From assembly GCF_020026305.1 (NCBI RefSeq), contig NZ_CP075691.1:2852001-2916000 (forward strand): a stretch of 64,000 nt of DNA. The letters run 5' to 3'. The DNA is from Streptomyces sp. 135 (GTDB taxonomy: Bacteria > Actinomycetota > Actinomycetes > Streptomycetales > Streptomycetaceae). The notes below the pieces were generated by a model. The model worked only from the letters and a program-made list of their open reading frames with translations. It did no database searches and had not been told where the DNA came from. The first letter of the stretch is position 1; every line of letters starts with the position of its first letter. Both the position numbers and the translations under genes were made by a program. Of this stretch, positions 10,927-20,522 are shown in pieces.

Positions 10927-11280
10927 CTATCCGGGAGGCCACTGGAGGCCGCGGCCGCCCAGGACGTGCGCGTGCGCGTGGAAGACGGTCTGGCCCGCGC
11001 CCGTACCGGTGTTGAAGACGATGCGGTAGCTCTCCGCGGCCTCCTCGGTGGCGACCTCCTGGGCCTCCCGCAGCACGTCGGCGGCGATCTGCGGCTCGGC
11101 GGCGGCCAGCGCCGCGGCGTCGGGGTGGTGCACCTTGGGGATGACCAGGACGTGCGTCGGGGCCTGCGGGTTGATGTCGCGGAAGGCGAGGGTCGTCTCC
11201 GTCTCCCGGACCACGGTCGCCGGCACCTCACCCGCGACGATCTTGCAGAACAGACAGTCGCTTCGCGCTTCGCCCGCCAT
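10927..11280 (-). CDS. HIT (histidine triad) family hydrolase
   Basis: A 117-residue HINT-like protein. It has an N-terminal CLFCKIVAGEVPATVV with two Cys, THVLVIPKVHHPD in the middle, and the triad HAHAHVLGG (H-x-H-x-H) near the C-terminus. HINT proteins hydrolyse nucleoside phosphoramidates and aminoacyl-adenylates. It starts at ATG 11280 and is followed closely by rnz. The frame is complete and of normal length. Confidence 0.93.
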   Translation of the reverse strand: MAGEARSDCLFCKIVAGEVPATVVRETETTLAFRDINPQAPTHVLVIPKVHHPDAAALAAAEPQIAADVLREAQEVATEEAAESYRIVFNTGTGAGQTVFHAHAHVLGGRGLQWPPG

Positions 11281-11360
11281 GGGTCCGGCCTCCTCAGGAG
11301 CAGTGATCGGTACGCACGGAATGCTATCCCTCCGCGCCGCGCGGCGGCGGGGCGCCGGGT

Positions 11361-14300
11361 CTACGGCGTCCCGGGCAGGGCCGGCGCGGTCTTCGCGGGG
11401 TTCTCCGCCAGCGCGGCGAGCGCGAGGCGCACCGCCTCGTCCAACTGCGGGTCACGGCCCACCGCGTAGTCGTCCGGGGTGGTCACGACCTCGACGTCGG
11501 GTTCGACGCCGTGGTTCTCCACCCCCCACCCCTGGCTCTCCAGCCAGAACGCGTACTTCGGCTGCGTCACCAACGTGCCGTCCACCAGGTGGTAGCGGCT
11601 GTCGATGCCGACGACGCCGCCCCAGGTGCGCGTGCCGACCACGGGCCCGATGCCGAGCGCCCGGATCGCCCCGTTGACGATGTCGCCGTCGGACCCGGAG
11701 AACTCGTTGGCGACGGCGACGACGGGCCCGCGCGGCGCGTCCAGGGGGTAGCTGAGGGGCCGTGAGCCGCGCGGCAGGTCCCAGCCGACGACGCGGCGCG
11801 CCAGCTTCTCCACGACGAGCTGGGAGGTGTGGCCGCCGCGGTTCTCGCGTACGTCGACCACCAGGCCCTCCCGGGTGACCTCGACGCGCAGGTCACGGTG
11901 GATCTGCGCCCAGCCGGGCGCCTGCATGTCGGGGACGTGGAGATAGCCGAGGCGGCCCTGCGAGCGCTCGGCGACGTACGCCCGCCGGTCCGCGACCCAC
12001 GCGTGGTAGCGCAGCGGCTCCTCGTCGGCGACGGGGACCACCACGGCGTGCCGGGGGTCGCCGCCGCCCGAGGGCGAGACGGTCAGCTCGACGGGCTTGC
12101 CCGCGGTGCCGACGAGCAGCGGTCCCGGGCCGGTGACGGGGTCGACCGGCCGGCCGTTGACCTCGATCAGCGCGTCGCCGGGGCGGACCGCGACGCCGGG
12201 CGCCGCCAGCGGGGAGCGCGCGGCGGGGTCGGAGGTCTCCGAGGGCAGGACGCGGTCGACGCGCCACAGGCCGTCCTCGCCCCGCGAGAGGTCCGCGCCG
12301 AGGAGCCCCTGCCGCAGCGCGGAGCCGCCGCCCGAGCCGCCGGGGACGACGTACGCGTGCGAGGTGCCCAGCTCGCCCTGCACCTCCCAGAGCAGGTCGA
12401 TGAGGTCGTCATGGGTGGCGATGCGGTCGAGCACGGGCCGGTAGCGCTCCAGGACCCCGTCCCAGTCGACGCCGCCCATGTCGGGCCGCCAGAAGTTGTC
12501 CCGCATGAGGCGGCCCGTCTCGTCGTACATCTGGCGCCACTCGGCGGCCGGGTCGACGGTGTGGCGGATGCGGGAGAGGTCGACGGAGATGTTCGAGTCG
12601 CTGTCCTCGTCGCCCGAGGCGCGCCGGTCGCTGGGCACCACCTTCAGCTTGCCGTCGGTCCACAGCAGGACCCGCTTGCCGTCGCCGGTGACCGCGAAGT
12701 GGTCGGCGTCGGAGGCCAATTCCTCCACGCGGCGCTGGGCGAAGTCGTACCGCTCCAGCTCGGTGTGCGGCTCCGGGTCGGACGGGGTGGCCCGGGAGGC
12801 GCCGAGGACGCCCCGCACGGGGTGGCGCAGCCAGAGCAGGCCGTCCTTGGCCGCGCGCAGCGTCGTATAGCGGGCGGCCTCGACGGGGAACGCCACGATG
12901 CGGTCGGCGAGCCCGTCGAAGTCGACGCGGGTGACGGGCGCGCCCTCGCTGTCGGGTGTCTCGGCGCCGGGGCTGTCCTGTCCTTCGAAGGGCCTGCCGT
13001 GCCGCTGCGGCCCGAACGGCGACGGCGTGGCCGCGGCGAGCGTGAGGAGGTGGGGCCGGGAGCCGCCGACGAAGGCGAGGTCGAAGACGTGCTCGTCGTA
13101 GACCGGGTCGAAGGCGCGCGCGGAGAGGAAGGCGAGGTGCTTGCCGTCGAGCGTGAACGCGGGCGAGTAGTCGCGGAAGCGCAGCGGGGTCGCCTCGGAC
13201 ACCGACAGGTCGGCGGTGCCCGCCAGCTTGAGCTGACGCAGCGGGCTCGGACCGGGGTGCGACCAGGCGAGCCAGGCGGAGTCGGGCGAGAAGACGAGCC
13301 CGGTGACCTCGCCGTCCTCACTGCGGTCGACCTCGCGGACCTCGCCGCTCTCCCGCTCGACGAGCAGGACGCGCCCGTCGTGCGAGGCGACGGCGGCGCG
13401 GCTGCCGTCCGGCGACATGGCGAGCCCGAGGACCCGGCCGAGCTGCCCGGCGGCGAGCCTGCGCGGAGTCGCGCCGGGCGCCGGGCCGGTGGCGGGGCGA
13501 ACTCCAGCGCCTCGTCGCCCTCGGCGTCGGTCACCCATACGACGTGCTCCTCGCCCGCCACGCGGAAGGTGCGGGCAGCCGGGCGCGCACGCCCGGCGTG
13601 GCGGCGAGCGCGCGGGCCGGGCCCTCGCGGTGCGTGACCCAGTGCACGGAGCCGCGTACGGAGACGGCGCTGCCGCGACCGGTGTGGTCGGGCGCGGCGG
13701 TGCCGAACCAGCGGGCGGCGGCCACGGGGTGCGGCTGGAGGTCGGCGCGCTGGCCGCCGAGGCGGATGTCCGGGCGGCGCGGCTCGGCGCCTGCCAGGTC
13801 GTCCAGGAGCCACAGTTCACCGGCGCTCATATAGATCACGCGGGTGCCGTCGGTGGCGGCGTGCCGGGCGTAGAAGCCTTCCCCACGAGGGGTGTGGCGC
13901 CGCAGGTCGGAGCCGTCGGGCAGGGAGGAGTAGAGGGCGCCGACGCCTTCGTGGTCGGAGAGGAAGGCGATCCGCTCCCCCACCCAGAGCGGGTACTCGA
14001 TGTTCCCGTCGAGCTCTTCGTGGAGGCGTACGAACTCGGTGTCCGCCGCCTCGCGGATCCACAGCTTGCCCGCGGTGCCGCCCCGATACCGCTTCCACCG
14101 GGCGGCCTCGCGTCCCATGGGGGCGGAGACCAGCAGGACCTGCCCGTCGGGGCCGTGCGTGGCGTCGCCGACCAGGCCGTAGGGCAGGGTGGTCGCGGGG
14201 CCGCCGTCCAGCGGCACGGCCCGCGCCCAGCTGCGGCTCGGTGCGGCCTGGCCCGCGGCGGAGACCGCGAGGACCTGCCCGTCGGGGGTCCAGCCGCGCA

Positions 14301-14574
14301 CGCCCGTCTTCCAAGTGCCCCAGTGCGTCAGCCTCTTGGAGGGGCCGCCGTCGACGGGCGCGATGTGCACCTCGGGCGAACCGTCACGGGTGGACGTCCA
14401 GGCGACGGTGGTGCCGTCCGGGGAGATGCGGGGGTGGTCGACGGGCACGTTGTCGGCGCTGACCCGCCAGGCGCGGCCCCCGTCGAGGGGGGCGACCCAG
14501 ACGTCGTCCTCAGCCGTGAACGTGGCCAACTCGCCTTGGATGTGCGGATACCGGAGGTACGCAGTCTGTGTCAC
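11361..14574 (-). pseudogene. tricorn-type S41 protease, disrupted by two frameshifts
   Basis: From ATG 14574 the sequence encodes a tricorn protease homologue of about 1070 residues. It has beta-propeller repeats (SPDGTTVAWTS, TPDGQVLAV, MSPDGSRAAVAS), a PDZ domain (about 12.1-12.2 kb), and a C-terminal S41 core with nucleophile motif FSGSDGDIV near 11.69 kb. The frame is broken twice. Near 13573-13575 it must step by one base to continue as TFRVAGEEHVVWVTDAEGDEA. At a run of four C/G (13494-13497) it steps again in the same direction to reach GPAPGATPRRLAAGQLG. One missing base at each site restores a single frame. The rest shows no decay, so sequencing error or a recent mutation are both possible. 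Confidence 0.8.
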
Positions 14575-14655
14575 ACCGACCAGCCTAGGCAGGCGCCACG
14601 CGGCCCGGAAGCGGTTCGGATCACTTCGGCCGGGGCGGCCGCCCGGCGGGCCACG

Positions 14656-15270
14656 TCACTTCCCCGGCGCGCAGTCGCAGGTCGGGGGCGGCGGGGCGGG
14701 CGTGACGGTCACCGTCACGGTCACGGTGGGGCGGGGCTCGGGCCGGTCGTGGGAGGGCGGCGGCTGGGAGGGCGGCTGGTGGGAGGAGCCGGGCGGGGTC
14801 GGGCTCCCGCCGTCACCGTCGCCGGCACCGCAGTTGCCGAGCACGTCGGCCTTGAACCACTGCTTGCCGTCGACCTTGGCGGTGAGGTCGCCGCGTACGC
14901 AGCGGCCGTCGACGAGGGAGGACACCTTGCCCTTGATGGTGATGTCTTTGTTGCCGTCGTTGCCGCCGGACTCGCCCTGGCAGTCCACCTCCACGACGGC
15001 CTTCTCCGTGGGCTCGCCGCTCTTGGGTGTCACCCGGTCCTGGTAGCGGGCGGTGCAGCTGAGCCATGCCACGTCGAGCTTCTGGCGCTCCAGCTCCTTG
15101 GTGCCCATCCGGTCGGTGGTGAGCGCGACCGCCGCGGTGTTCAGACCGCCGTTCGCGGGGTCGCACGCGGTGACGCCGAGCGCGGCGGCGCCGGCGAGCC
15201 CGACGGCGTACAGGATCGGCGTACGCCGTTGCCATGCGTTCCGTTGCCGTAGTCGCCTCAATGCCCCCAT
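14656..15270 (-). CDS. putative secreted lipoprotein
   Basis: A 204-residue protein with a basic N-terminus, a hydrophobic helix (about 17-35) and a lipobox-like LGVTAC at its end, suggesting signal peptidase II processing and lipid anchoring at Cys36. A middle domain with several Cys follows. The C-terminal tail is rich in Pro and Ser with a VTVTVTVT run and a final CDCAPGK. I do not recognise a catalytic family. It lies between RsmE and the tricorn gene on the same strand. Function unknown. Confidence 0.75.
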   Translation of the reverse strand: MGALRRLRQRNAWQRRTPILYAVGLAGAAALGVTACDPANGGLNTAAVALTTDRMGTKELERQKLDVAWLSCTARYQDRVTPKSGEPTEKAVVEVDCQGESGGNDGNKDITIKGKVSSLVDGRCVRGDLTAKVDGKQWFKADVLGNCGAGDGDGGSPTPPGSSHQPPSQPPPSHDRPEPRPTVTVTVTVTPAPPPPTCDCAPGK

Positions 15271-15348
15271 ACACGGCAGAGTGCCACCCTCCGTGCGGGG
15301 GCGGTAGACCGCTTGCGGCCATCCGGCGACCGGGGCCCGCAGCCGCGG

Positions 15349-16089
15349 TCAGGACCAGCGGCCCGTGCGGCCGAGGAGCAGCGCGGTCGCCGCGGTCCCC
15401 GCGGTCGAGGTGCGCAGCACACTGCGTCCGAGGCGGTACGGCTTCGCGCCCGCCTCGGCGAAAACCGCCAACTCGTCCGGGGAGACGCCCCCTTCGGGCC
15501 CGACGACGAGCACGATCCGTCCGCTCGCCGGGAGTTCGGCGGTGGCCAGCGGCTCGCTGCCCTCCTCGTGCAGGACGGCCGCGAAGTCGGCGCCCGCGAG
15601 GAGGGCGGCGACCTGCTTGGTGGACGCCGCGTCCGCGACCTCGGGGAAGCGCACCCGGCGCGACTGCTTGCCCGCCTCGCGCGCGGTCGCCCGCCACTTG
15701 GCGAGCGCCTTCAGGCCGCGCTCGCCCTTCCACTGCGTGATGCAGCGCGCCGCGGTCCACGGCACGACCGCGTCCACGCCGGTCTCCGTCATGGTCTCGA
15801 CGGCGAGTTCCCCTCGGTCGCCCTTGGGCAGCGCCTGGACGACGGTGATGCGGGGCGACTCCTCGGGCTCCTCGGTCACGGAGTCCATCCGTACGACGAG
15901 CCGGTCCTTGCCCTCGGTGTCGAGGACCACGCAGTGCGCCCACCGTCCGGCGCCGTCGGTCAGGACGACGTCCTCACCGGCGCGCAGCCGCTTCACCGAG
16001 ACGGCGTGGCGCCCTTCGGGGCCGTCCAGCACGTACCGCCCGTCGGCGGGCGCGTCGAAGTGTTCGACGACGAAGACGGGGGCGGTCAC
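15349..16089 (-). CDS. rsmE: 16S rRNA (uracil-1498-N3) methyltransferase RsmE
   Basis: A 246-residue SPOUT-class methyltransferase. The N-terminal PUA-like domain contains GRHAVSVKRLRAGEDVVLTDG. The C-terminal trefoil knot has VVGPEGGVSPDELAVF and LGRSVLRTSTAGTAA, the SAM-binding knot signatures. RsmE methylates U1498 of 16S rRNA in the decoding region. Its GTG start at 16089 overlaps the stop of the nitronate monooxygenase gene (GTGA), so the two are coupled. Intact and of usual length. Confidence 0.93.
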   Translation of the reverse strand: MTAPVFVVEHFDAPADGRYVLDGPEGRHAVSVKRLRAGEDVVLTDGAGRWAHCVVLDTEGKDRLVVRMDSVTEEPEESPRITVVQALPKGDRGELAVETMTETGVDAVVPWTAARCITQWKGERGLKALAKWRATAREAGKQSRRVRFPEVADAASTKQVAALLAGADFAAVLHEEGSEPLATAELPASGRIVLVVGPEGGVSPDELAVFAEAGAKPYRLGRSVLRTSTAGTAATALLLGRTGRWS

Positions 16090-17159
16090 GCCTCGCCCCC
16101 GCGCGTCAACGCGTCCGTGGCGTCGGCCAGTTCGGCCGCGAGGACCTCCACGAGCTGTCCGGCGGGCAGCTCCCTGGCGAGCCGGTGGCCCTGCCCCGCC
16201 CAGAGCGCCATGCCCTGCGCGTCACCGGCCTTCGCGGCGGCCTTGCGCAGGCCGCTGGTCAGGTGGTGCACCTGGGGGTAGGCGGCGGGGGCGTACGGGC
16301 CGTGCTCGCGCATGAAGCGGTTGACGAGGCCGCGCGCGGGCCGCCCGGAGAACGCCCGGGTCAGCTCGGTCCGCACGAACAACGGGTTGGTCATGGCCTG
16401 CTTGTGCAGGGTGTGGGCGCCCGACTCGGGCGTGACCAGGAACGCCGTGCCGAGCTGCGCGGCGTCCGCGCCCGCCGCGAGCACCGCGGCGATCTGCGCG
16501 CCGCGCATCAGGCCGCCGGTGGCGACCAGGGGGATCTGCACGGTCTCGCGGATCTGCGTGATGAGGGAGAGCAGCCCGATCCCGGCGCCGTCGGCCTCGG
16601 GGTTGTCGCGGTGGGTGCCCTGGTGGCCGCCCGCCTCGACGCCCTGCACGCACACGGCGTCGGCGCCGGCCCACTGGGCGGTCTGCGCCTCCTCCGGTGT
16701 GGTGACGGTGACGACGGTGAGGGTGCCGACGCGGGCGAAGGAGTCGAGCACGTCGCGGGTGGGGCACCCGAAGGTGAAGGAGACGACCGGCACCGGGTCG
16801 TCGAGCAGGATGGCGAGCTTGGCGTCGTACCCGTCGTCGCGCCCGCTGTCCGGGTCGCCGAGCTGCGTCTCGTACCAGGTGGCCTCACCGGCGAGCTGGC
16901 TGCGGTAGACGTCGATCGCGGCGGCGTCCGCGGTGTCGGGCTGCGGCATGAAGAGATTGACGCCGAAGGGCCGCGAGGTCAGGCCCCGCAGCTGCTTGAT
17001 CTCCTGGTACATCCCGTCGGCGGTCTTGTACCCGGCGGCGAGAAAGCCCAGGGCGCCGCCCTCACAGACGGCCGCGGCCAACCGGGGGCAGGACGCGCCG
17101 CCCGCCATGGGGGCCTGCACGATCGGATGGCGGCAGAGATCGGTCAGTGCGGAGGACAT
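16086..17159 (-). CDS. nitronate monooxygenase (NPD-like flavoenzyme)
   Basis: A 357-residue TIM-barrel flavoprotein of the 2-nitropropane dioxygenase/nitronate monooxygenase family. It opens with HPIVQAPMAGGASCPRLAAAVCEGGALGFLAAGY and has CVQGVEAGGHQGTH (FMN and catalytic loop) and VATGGLMRGAQIAAVLAAGADAAQLGTAF (phosphate binding). The family oxidises alkyl nitronates, including the toxin propionate-3-nitronate, using FMN. It is the upstream partner of rsmE, with overlapping stop and start. The link to rRNA methylation is probably only transcriptional. Confidence 0.88.
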   Translation of the reverse strand: MSSALTDLCRHPIVQAPMAGGASCPRLAAAVCEGGALGFLAAGYKTADGMYQEIKQLRGLTSRPFGVNLFMPQPDTADAAAIDVYRSQLAGEATWYETQLGDPDSGRDDGYDAKLAILLDDPVPVVSFTFGCPTRDVLDSFARVGTLTVVTVTTPEEAQTAQWAGADAVCVQGVEAGGHQGTHRDNPEADGAGIGLLSLITQIRETVQIPLVATGGLMRGAQIAAVLAAGADAAQLGTAFLVTPESGAHTLHKQAMTNPLFVRTELTRAFSGRPARGLVNRFMREHGPYAPAAYPQVHHLTSGLRKAAAKAGDAQGMALWAGQGHRLARELPAGQLVEVLAAELADATDALTRGGEA

Positions 17160-17270
17160 GCACGCATCGTGCCACGCCCTGCGCGGGCGACCGAATCGCC
17201 CTGCGCCCGGCGCACGCGCCCCCGTCTGCCCACGGTCCCCCGTCGGCGACTACCGGCCGTCTCGGCCCGC

Positions 17271-17339
17271 TCGCGCAGTTCCCCGCGCCCCTGACGGGGC
17301 GCGGGACGCCTGTCTTCAGGGGCGCGGGGAACTGCGCGA
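17271..17339. repeat. 24-bp inverted repeat, Streptomyces dispersed intergenic element
   Basis: Two perfect 24-nt arms (17271-17294 and 17316-17339) enclose 21 nt between the nitronate monooxygenase start and the dnaJ end. The core of one arm is AGGGGCGCGGGGAACTGCGC. A single arm of the same sequence occurs at 34472-34494. From general experience this is an abundant intergenic element in Streptomyces genomes; its function is not established. As RNA it would form a long hairpin and could end dnaJ transcription. Confidence 0.8.
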
Positions 17340-17394
17340 CCAGCCCCCACGACCCGCGGACGAACGAACAACAGAGCCGGCACCGCCCAAGGCG

Positions 17395-18534
17395 CTACCG
17401 CCCGTTGAACGCGTCCTTCAGCCGGGAGAACAACCCCTGCTGCCCGGGCTGGAACTGCCCCGTAGGCCGCTCCTCACCCCGCATCTGCGCCAGCTCCCGC
17501 AGCACCCGCTCCTGCTCGGCGTCGAGCTTGGTCGGCGTAAGGACCTCGACGTGCACGATGAGGTCACCGCGCCCACCGCCCCGCAGATGCGTGACACCAC
17601 GCCCGTGCAGCGGCACCGACTGACCGGACTGCGTACCCGGCCGGATGTCGATCTCCTCCAGCCCGTCCAGCGTCTCCAGCGGCACCTTCGTACCGAGCGC
17701 CGCCGCGGTCATCGGAATGGTGACCGTGCAGTGCAGATCGTCACCGCGCCGCTGGAAGACGGCGTGCGGCAACTCGTGGATCTCCACGTACAGGTCACCG
17801 GCGGGACCGCCACCGGGCCCGACCTCACCCTCACCGGCGAGCTGGATCCTGGTCCCGTTGTCGACACCCGCGGGGATCTTCACCGTCAGCGTCCGCCGCG
17901 ACCGGATGCGGCCGTCACCGGCGCACTCGGGGCACGGCGTCGGCACGACGGTGCCGAAGCCCTGACACTGCGGACAGGGCCGCGAGGTCATGACCTGGCC
18001 GAGGAAGGACCGCGTGACCTGCGACACCTCACCGCGACCGCGGCACATGTCACACGTCTGAGCGGACGTCCCCGGCGCGGCACCCTCACCGCTACAGGTC
18101 GTACAGACGACCGCCGTGTCGACCTGGATGTCCTTGGTGGTCCCGAACGCGGCCTCGTCGAGGTCGATCTCCAGCCGGATCATGGCGTCCTGGCCGCGAC
18201 GCGTACGCGAACGCGGCCCCCGCTGCGACGCCGTCCCGAAGAACGCGTCCATGATGTCGGAGAAGTTGCCGAAGCCACCGGCCCCGAAACCGCCCGCGCC
18301 ACCGCCGCCGCCCGCCTGGGACAGCGGGTCGCCGCCGAGGTCGTAGACCTGCTTCTTCTGCGGGTCCGACAACACCTCGTAGGCGGCGTTGATCTCCTTG
18401 AAGCGCTCCTGAGTCTTCGGGTCCGGATTCACATCCGGGTGAAGCTCACGCGCCAGCCTCCGGAAGGCCTTCTTGATCTCGTCCTGGGAAGCGTCGCGGC
18501 GCACGCCGAGTACGGCGTAGTAGTCCGTGGCCAC
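17395..18534 (-). CDS. dnaJ: chaperone DnaJ (Hsp40)
   Basis: A 379-residue type I J-protein. The J domain (about 1-70) has the HPD motif (LHPDVN). A Gly-rich stretch follows (about 75-100), then four zinc-binding CxxCxGxG repeats (CTTCSGEG, CDMCRGRG, CPQCQGFG, CPECAGDG, about 145-210) and a C-terminal substrate domain. It stimulates the Hsp70 ATPase and presents unfolded proteins. Start GTG 18534 abuts the TAA of hrcA with no gap, so it sits in the HrcA/CIRCE-controlled heat-shock operon. No dnaK or grpE is in this window; this is the second DnaJ typical of Streptomyces. Confidence 0.95.
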   Translation of the reverse strand: MATDYYAVLGVRRDASQDEIKKAFRRLARELHPDVNPDPKTQERFKEINAAYEVLSDPQKKQVYDLGGDPLSQAGGGGGAGGFGAGGFGNFSDIMDAFFGTASQRGPRSRTRRGQDAMIRLEIDLDEAAFGTTKDIQVDTAVVCTTCSGEGAAPGTSAQTCDMCRGRGEVSQVTRSFLGQVMTSRPCPQCQGFGTVVPTPCPECAGDGRIRSRRTLTVKIPAGVDNGTRIQLAGEGEVGPGGGPAGDLYVEIHELPHAVFQRRGDDLHCTVTIPMTAAALGTKVPLETLDGLEEIDIRPGTQSGQSVPLHGRGVTHLRGGGRGDLIVHVEVLTPTKLDAEQERVLRELAQMRGEERPTGQFQPGQQGLFSRLKDAFNGR

Positions 18535-19551
18535 TTACGACTCCGCCAGGATCTGTCCGACGTAACGTGCCACTGCGCGTACTGCTCCCATCGTTCCCGG
18601 ATAGTCCATGCGGGTCGGTCCGACCACGCCTAGTTTGGCGACTGCCTCGCTGCCCGAACCGTAGCCGACCGAGACCACGGACGTGGAGCTGAGGCCCTCA
18701 TGGGCGTTCTCATGACCGATCCGTACGGTCATGCCCGAATCCGTCGCCTCGCCAAGCAACTTGAGGAGCACGACCTGCTCCTCAAGGGCCTCGAGAACGG
18801 GGCGGATCGTGAGGGGAAAGTCATGTCCGAAGCGGGTGAGATTGGCGGTGCCGCCGATCATCAGCCGCTCCTCGGTCTCCTCGACCAGCGTTTCGAGGAG
18901 GGTGGAGAGCACCGTCGAGACGGTGCCGCGGTCCTCGGCCTCGAAGGCCTCGGGCAGGTCCTGCACCAGCTGCGGGACGTCCGCGAAGCGGCGGCCCGCG
19001 ACCCTGCTGTTGAGCCGCGCCCGCAGATCCGCGAGCGACGTCTCCCCGAAGGGCGCCGGACAGTCGATCATGCGCTGCTCGACCCGGCCGGTGTCCGTGA
19101 TCAGGACGAGCATCAGGCGCGCGGGAGCGAGCGAGAGCAGCTCCACGTGCCGCACGGTCGACCGCGTCAGCGAGGGGTACTGCACGACGGCGACCTGCCG
19201 GGTCAGCTGCGCGAGCAGCCGAACCGTGCGCCCCACGACGTCGTCCAGATCGACGGCGCCGTCGAGGAAGTTCTGGATGGCGCGCCGCTCGGGGGCCGTC
19301 ATCGGCTTGACGCCGGCGAGCTTGTCGACGAACAGGCGGTAGCCCTTGTCCGTCGGGATGCGCCCCGCGCTGGTGTGGGGCTGGGCGATGAACCCTTCCT
19401 CCTCCAGCGCCGCCATGTCGTTGCGCACCGTGGCCGGGGAGACGCCGAGACTGTGCCGCTCGGTGAGCGCCTTGGAGCCGACCGGCTCCTCCGTCCCGAC
19501 ATAGTCGTGGACGATGGCGCGCAGCACTTCGAGCCTGCGTTCACTGAGCAT
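18535..19551 (-). CDS. hrcA: heat-inducible transcriptional repressor HrcA
   Basis: A 338-residue repressor. The N-terminal winged helix includes [19 protein letters not shown] and [20 protein letters not shown]. The middle GAF-like domain has [12 protein letters not shown], and the C-terminus ends [21 protein letters not shown]. HrcA binds CIRCE operators and represses chaperone genes until heat stress. I start at ATG 19551 because GGAGG lies eight bases upstream; the same frame is open further upstream without such a site. A perfect CIRCE lies 44 bases upstream of the start, indicating autoregulation of hrcA-dnaJ. Confidence 0.96.
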   Translation of the reverse strand: MLSERRLEVLRAIVHDYVGTEEPVGSKALTERHSLGVSPATVRNDMAALEEEGFIAQPHTSAGRIPTDKGYRLFVDKLAGVKPMTAPERRAIQNFLDGAVDLDDVVGRTVRLLAQLTRQVAVVQYPSLTRSTVRHVELLSLAPARLMLVLITDTGRVEQRMIDCPAPFGETSLADLRARLNSRVAGRRFADVPQLVQDLPEAFEAEDRGTVSTVLSTLLETLVEETEERLMIGGTANLTRFGHDFPLTIRPVLEALEEQVVLLKLLGEATDSGMTVRIGHENAHEGLSSTSVVSVGYGSGSEAVAKLGVVGPTRMDYPGTMGAVRAVARYVGQILAES

Positions 19552-19594
19552 CGCGCACACCTCCAGCACGTCATCCGTCGCGGTGATCCCCTGC

Positions 19595-19629
19595 CTGGCA
19601 CTCAACGCGGGTGAGTGCCAGCCTGTCAA
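19595..19629 (-). promoter_or_regulatory. CIRCE operator (HrcA site) in the hrcA promoter
   Basis: A perfect inverted repeat CTGGCACTC-N9-GAGTGCCAG occupies 19595-19621, the actinobacterial form of CIRCE. On the minus strand a consensus -35 TTGACA (19624-19629) lies directly upstream, so the operator fills the space between -35 and the transcription start. HrcA bound here would block polymerase. The -10 is not clear by eye. Confidence 0.93.
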
Positions 19630-19746
19630 AGGGTCAGTGTACGGGCGTCGGGTACGGACCCGGCAAGGCCGGACCCGGACCCCGTTGCTCATGCCCGGCG
19701 GCTGGTTGGTCATGCCAGGCGCCGCCGCACCGGTTAGCGTCACCGT

Positions 19747-20487
19747 ATGGACGTGGAGCCGGCATGGGAAGCGGCGGGCTGGGAGCGGCTCGCACCGCGC
19801 GTGGGGCGGTGCCGCCTGCCGGTGTGGGACTGCACGGCGGGGCTCGTCGTCGGTGACGGGGCGGCCCTGATGGTCGAGGCCGGGTCGAGCCTGGCCGAGG
19901 GCGCGGCGCTGCGCACCCGGGCCAGGGAGATCCTCGGCGGCGGTCGCCGCGTGACGCATCTCGCTCTGACGCATCCGCACTTCGACCATGTCCTCGGCGC
20001 CGCGGCCTTCGCGGGCGTGGAGGTGTACGGGGCCGTGGGCATCGACACGGTCTTCGCCAAGGGCCGCGACGAGCTGTGCGCGGACGCGGTGCGCCACGGC
20101 GTGGACCCGCGGGCGGCGGCGGAAGCGACCGATCTCCTGGTCCACCCGCACCACCTGGTGTGCGGGGAGTGGACGCTGGACCTCGGCGGCGTCCAGGTCC
20201 TCCTCGCGAACGTCGGCCCCGGCCACTCGGGCCACGACCTGGCGGTCCTGGTCCCCGGCGCGGACGGCGAGCCGGAGATCGTCTTCTGCGGGGATCTGGT
20301 CGAGGAGTCGGGCGAACCGCAGGCCGGTCCCGACGCGGTGCCCGCGCGGTGGCCGGCGGCGCTGGACCGGCTCCTCGGCCTGGGCGGTGAGGGCGCGCGG
20401 TATGTGCCGGGGCACGGTGCGGTGGTGGATGCGGCTTTTGTCCGTGCGCAGCGCGCCACACTGGCGGCCCGTTTCGGCGTGTCGTAA
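19747..20487 (+). CDS. metallo-beta-lactamase-fold hydrolase
   Basis: A 246-residue MBL-fold protein with the metal motif [14 protein letters not shown], a later ligand region [15 protein letters not shown], Asp in [10 protein letters not shown], and a final His in VPGHGAVVD. This is the glyoxalase II-like pattern of small hydrolases; the substrate is unknown. It is divergent from hrcA. A -10-like TAGCGT ends six bases before the ATG (19735-19740), so the mRNA is probably leaderless, which is common in Streptomyces. Confidence 0.85.
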   Translation: MDVEPAWEAAGWERLAPRVGRCRLPVWDCTAGLVVGDGAALMVEAGSSLAEGAALRTRAREILGGGRRVTHLALTHPHFDHVLGAAAFAGVEVYGAVGIDTVFAKGRDELCADAVRHGVDPRAAAEATDLLVHPHHLVCGEWTLDLGGVQVLLANVGPGHSGHDLAVLVPGADGEPEIVFCGDLVEESGEPQAGPDAVPARWPAALDRLLGLGGEGARYVPGHGAVVDAAFVRAQRATLAARFGVS

Positions 20488-20522
20488 GGGATGCCCTGCC
20501 GCCTCTTCCTATCGTCGGCGGA

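Noticed and set aside
11361..13820. A separate 819-residue protein starting at 13820
   Set aside because: Its first 110 or so residues are an out-of-frame reading of the tricorn propeller. The rest belongs to the frameshifted gene.
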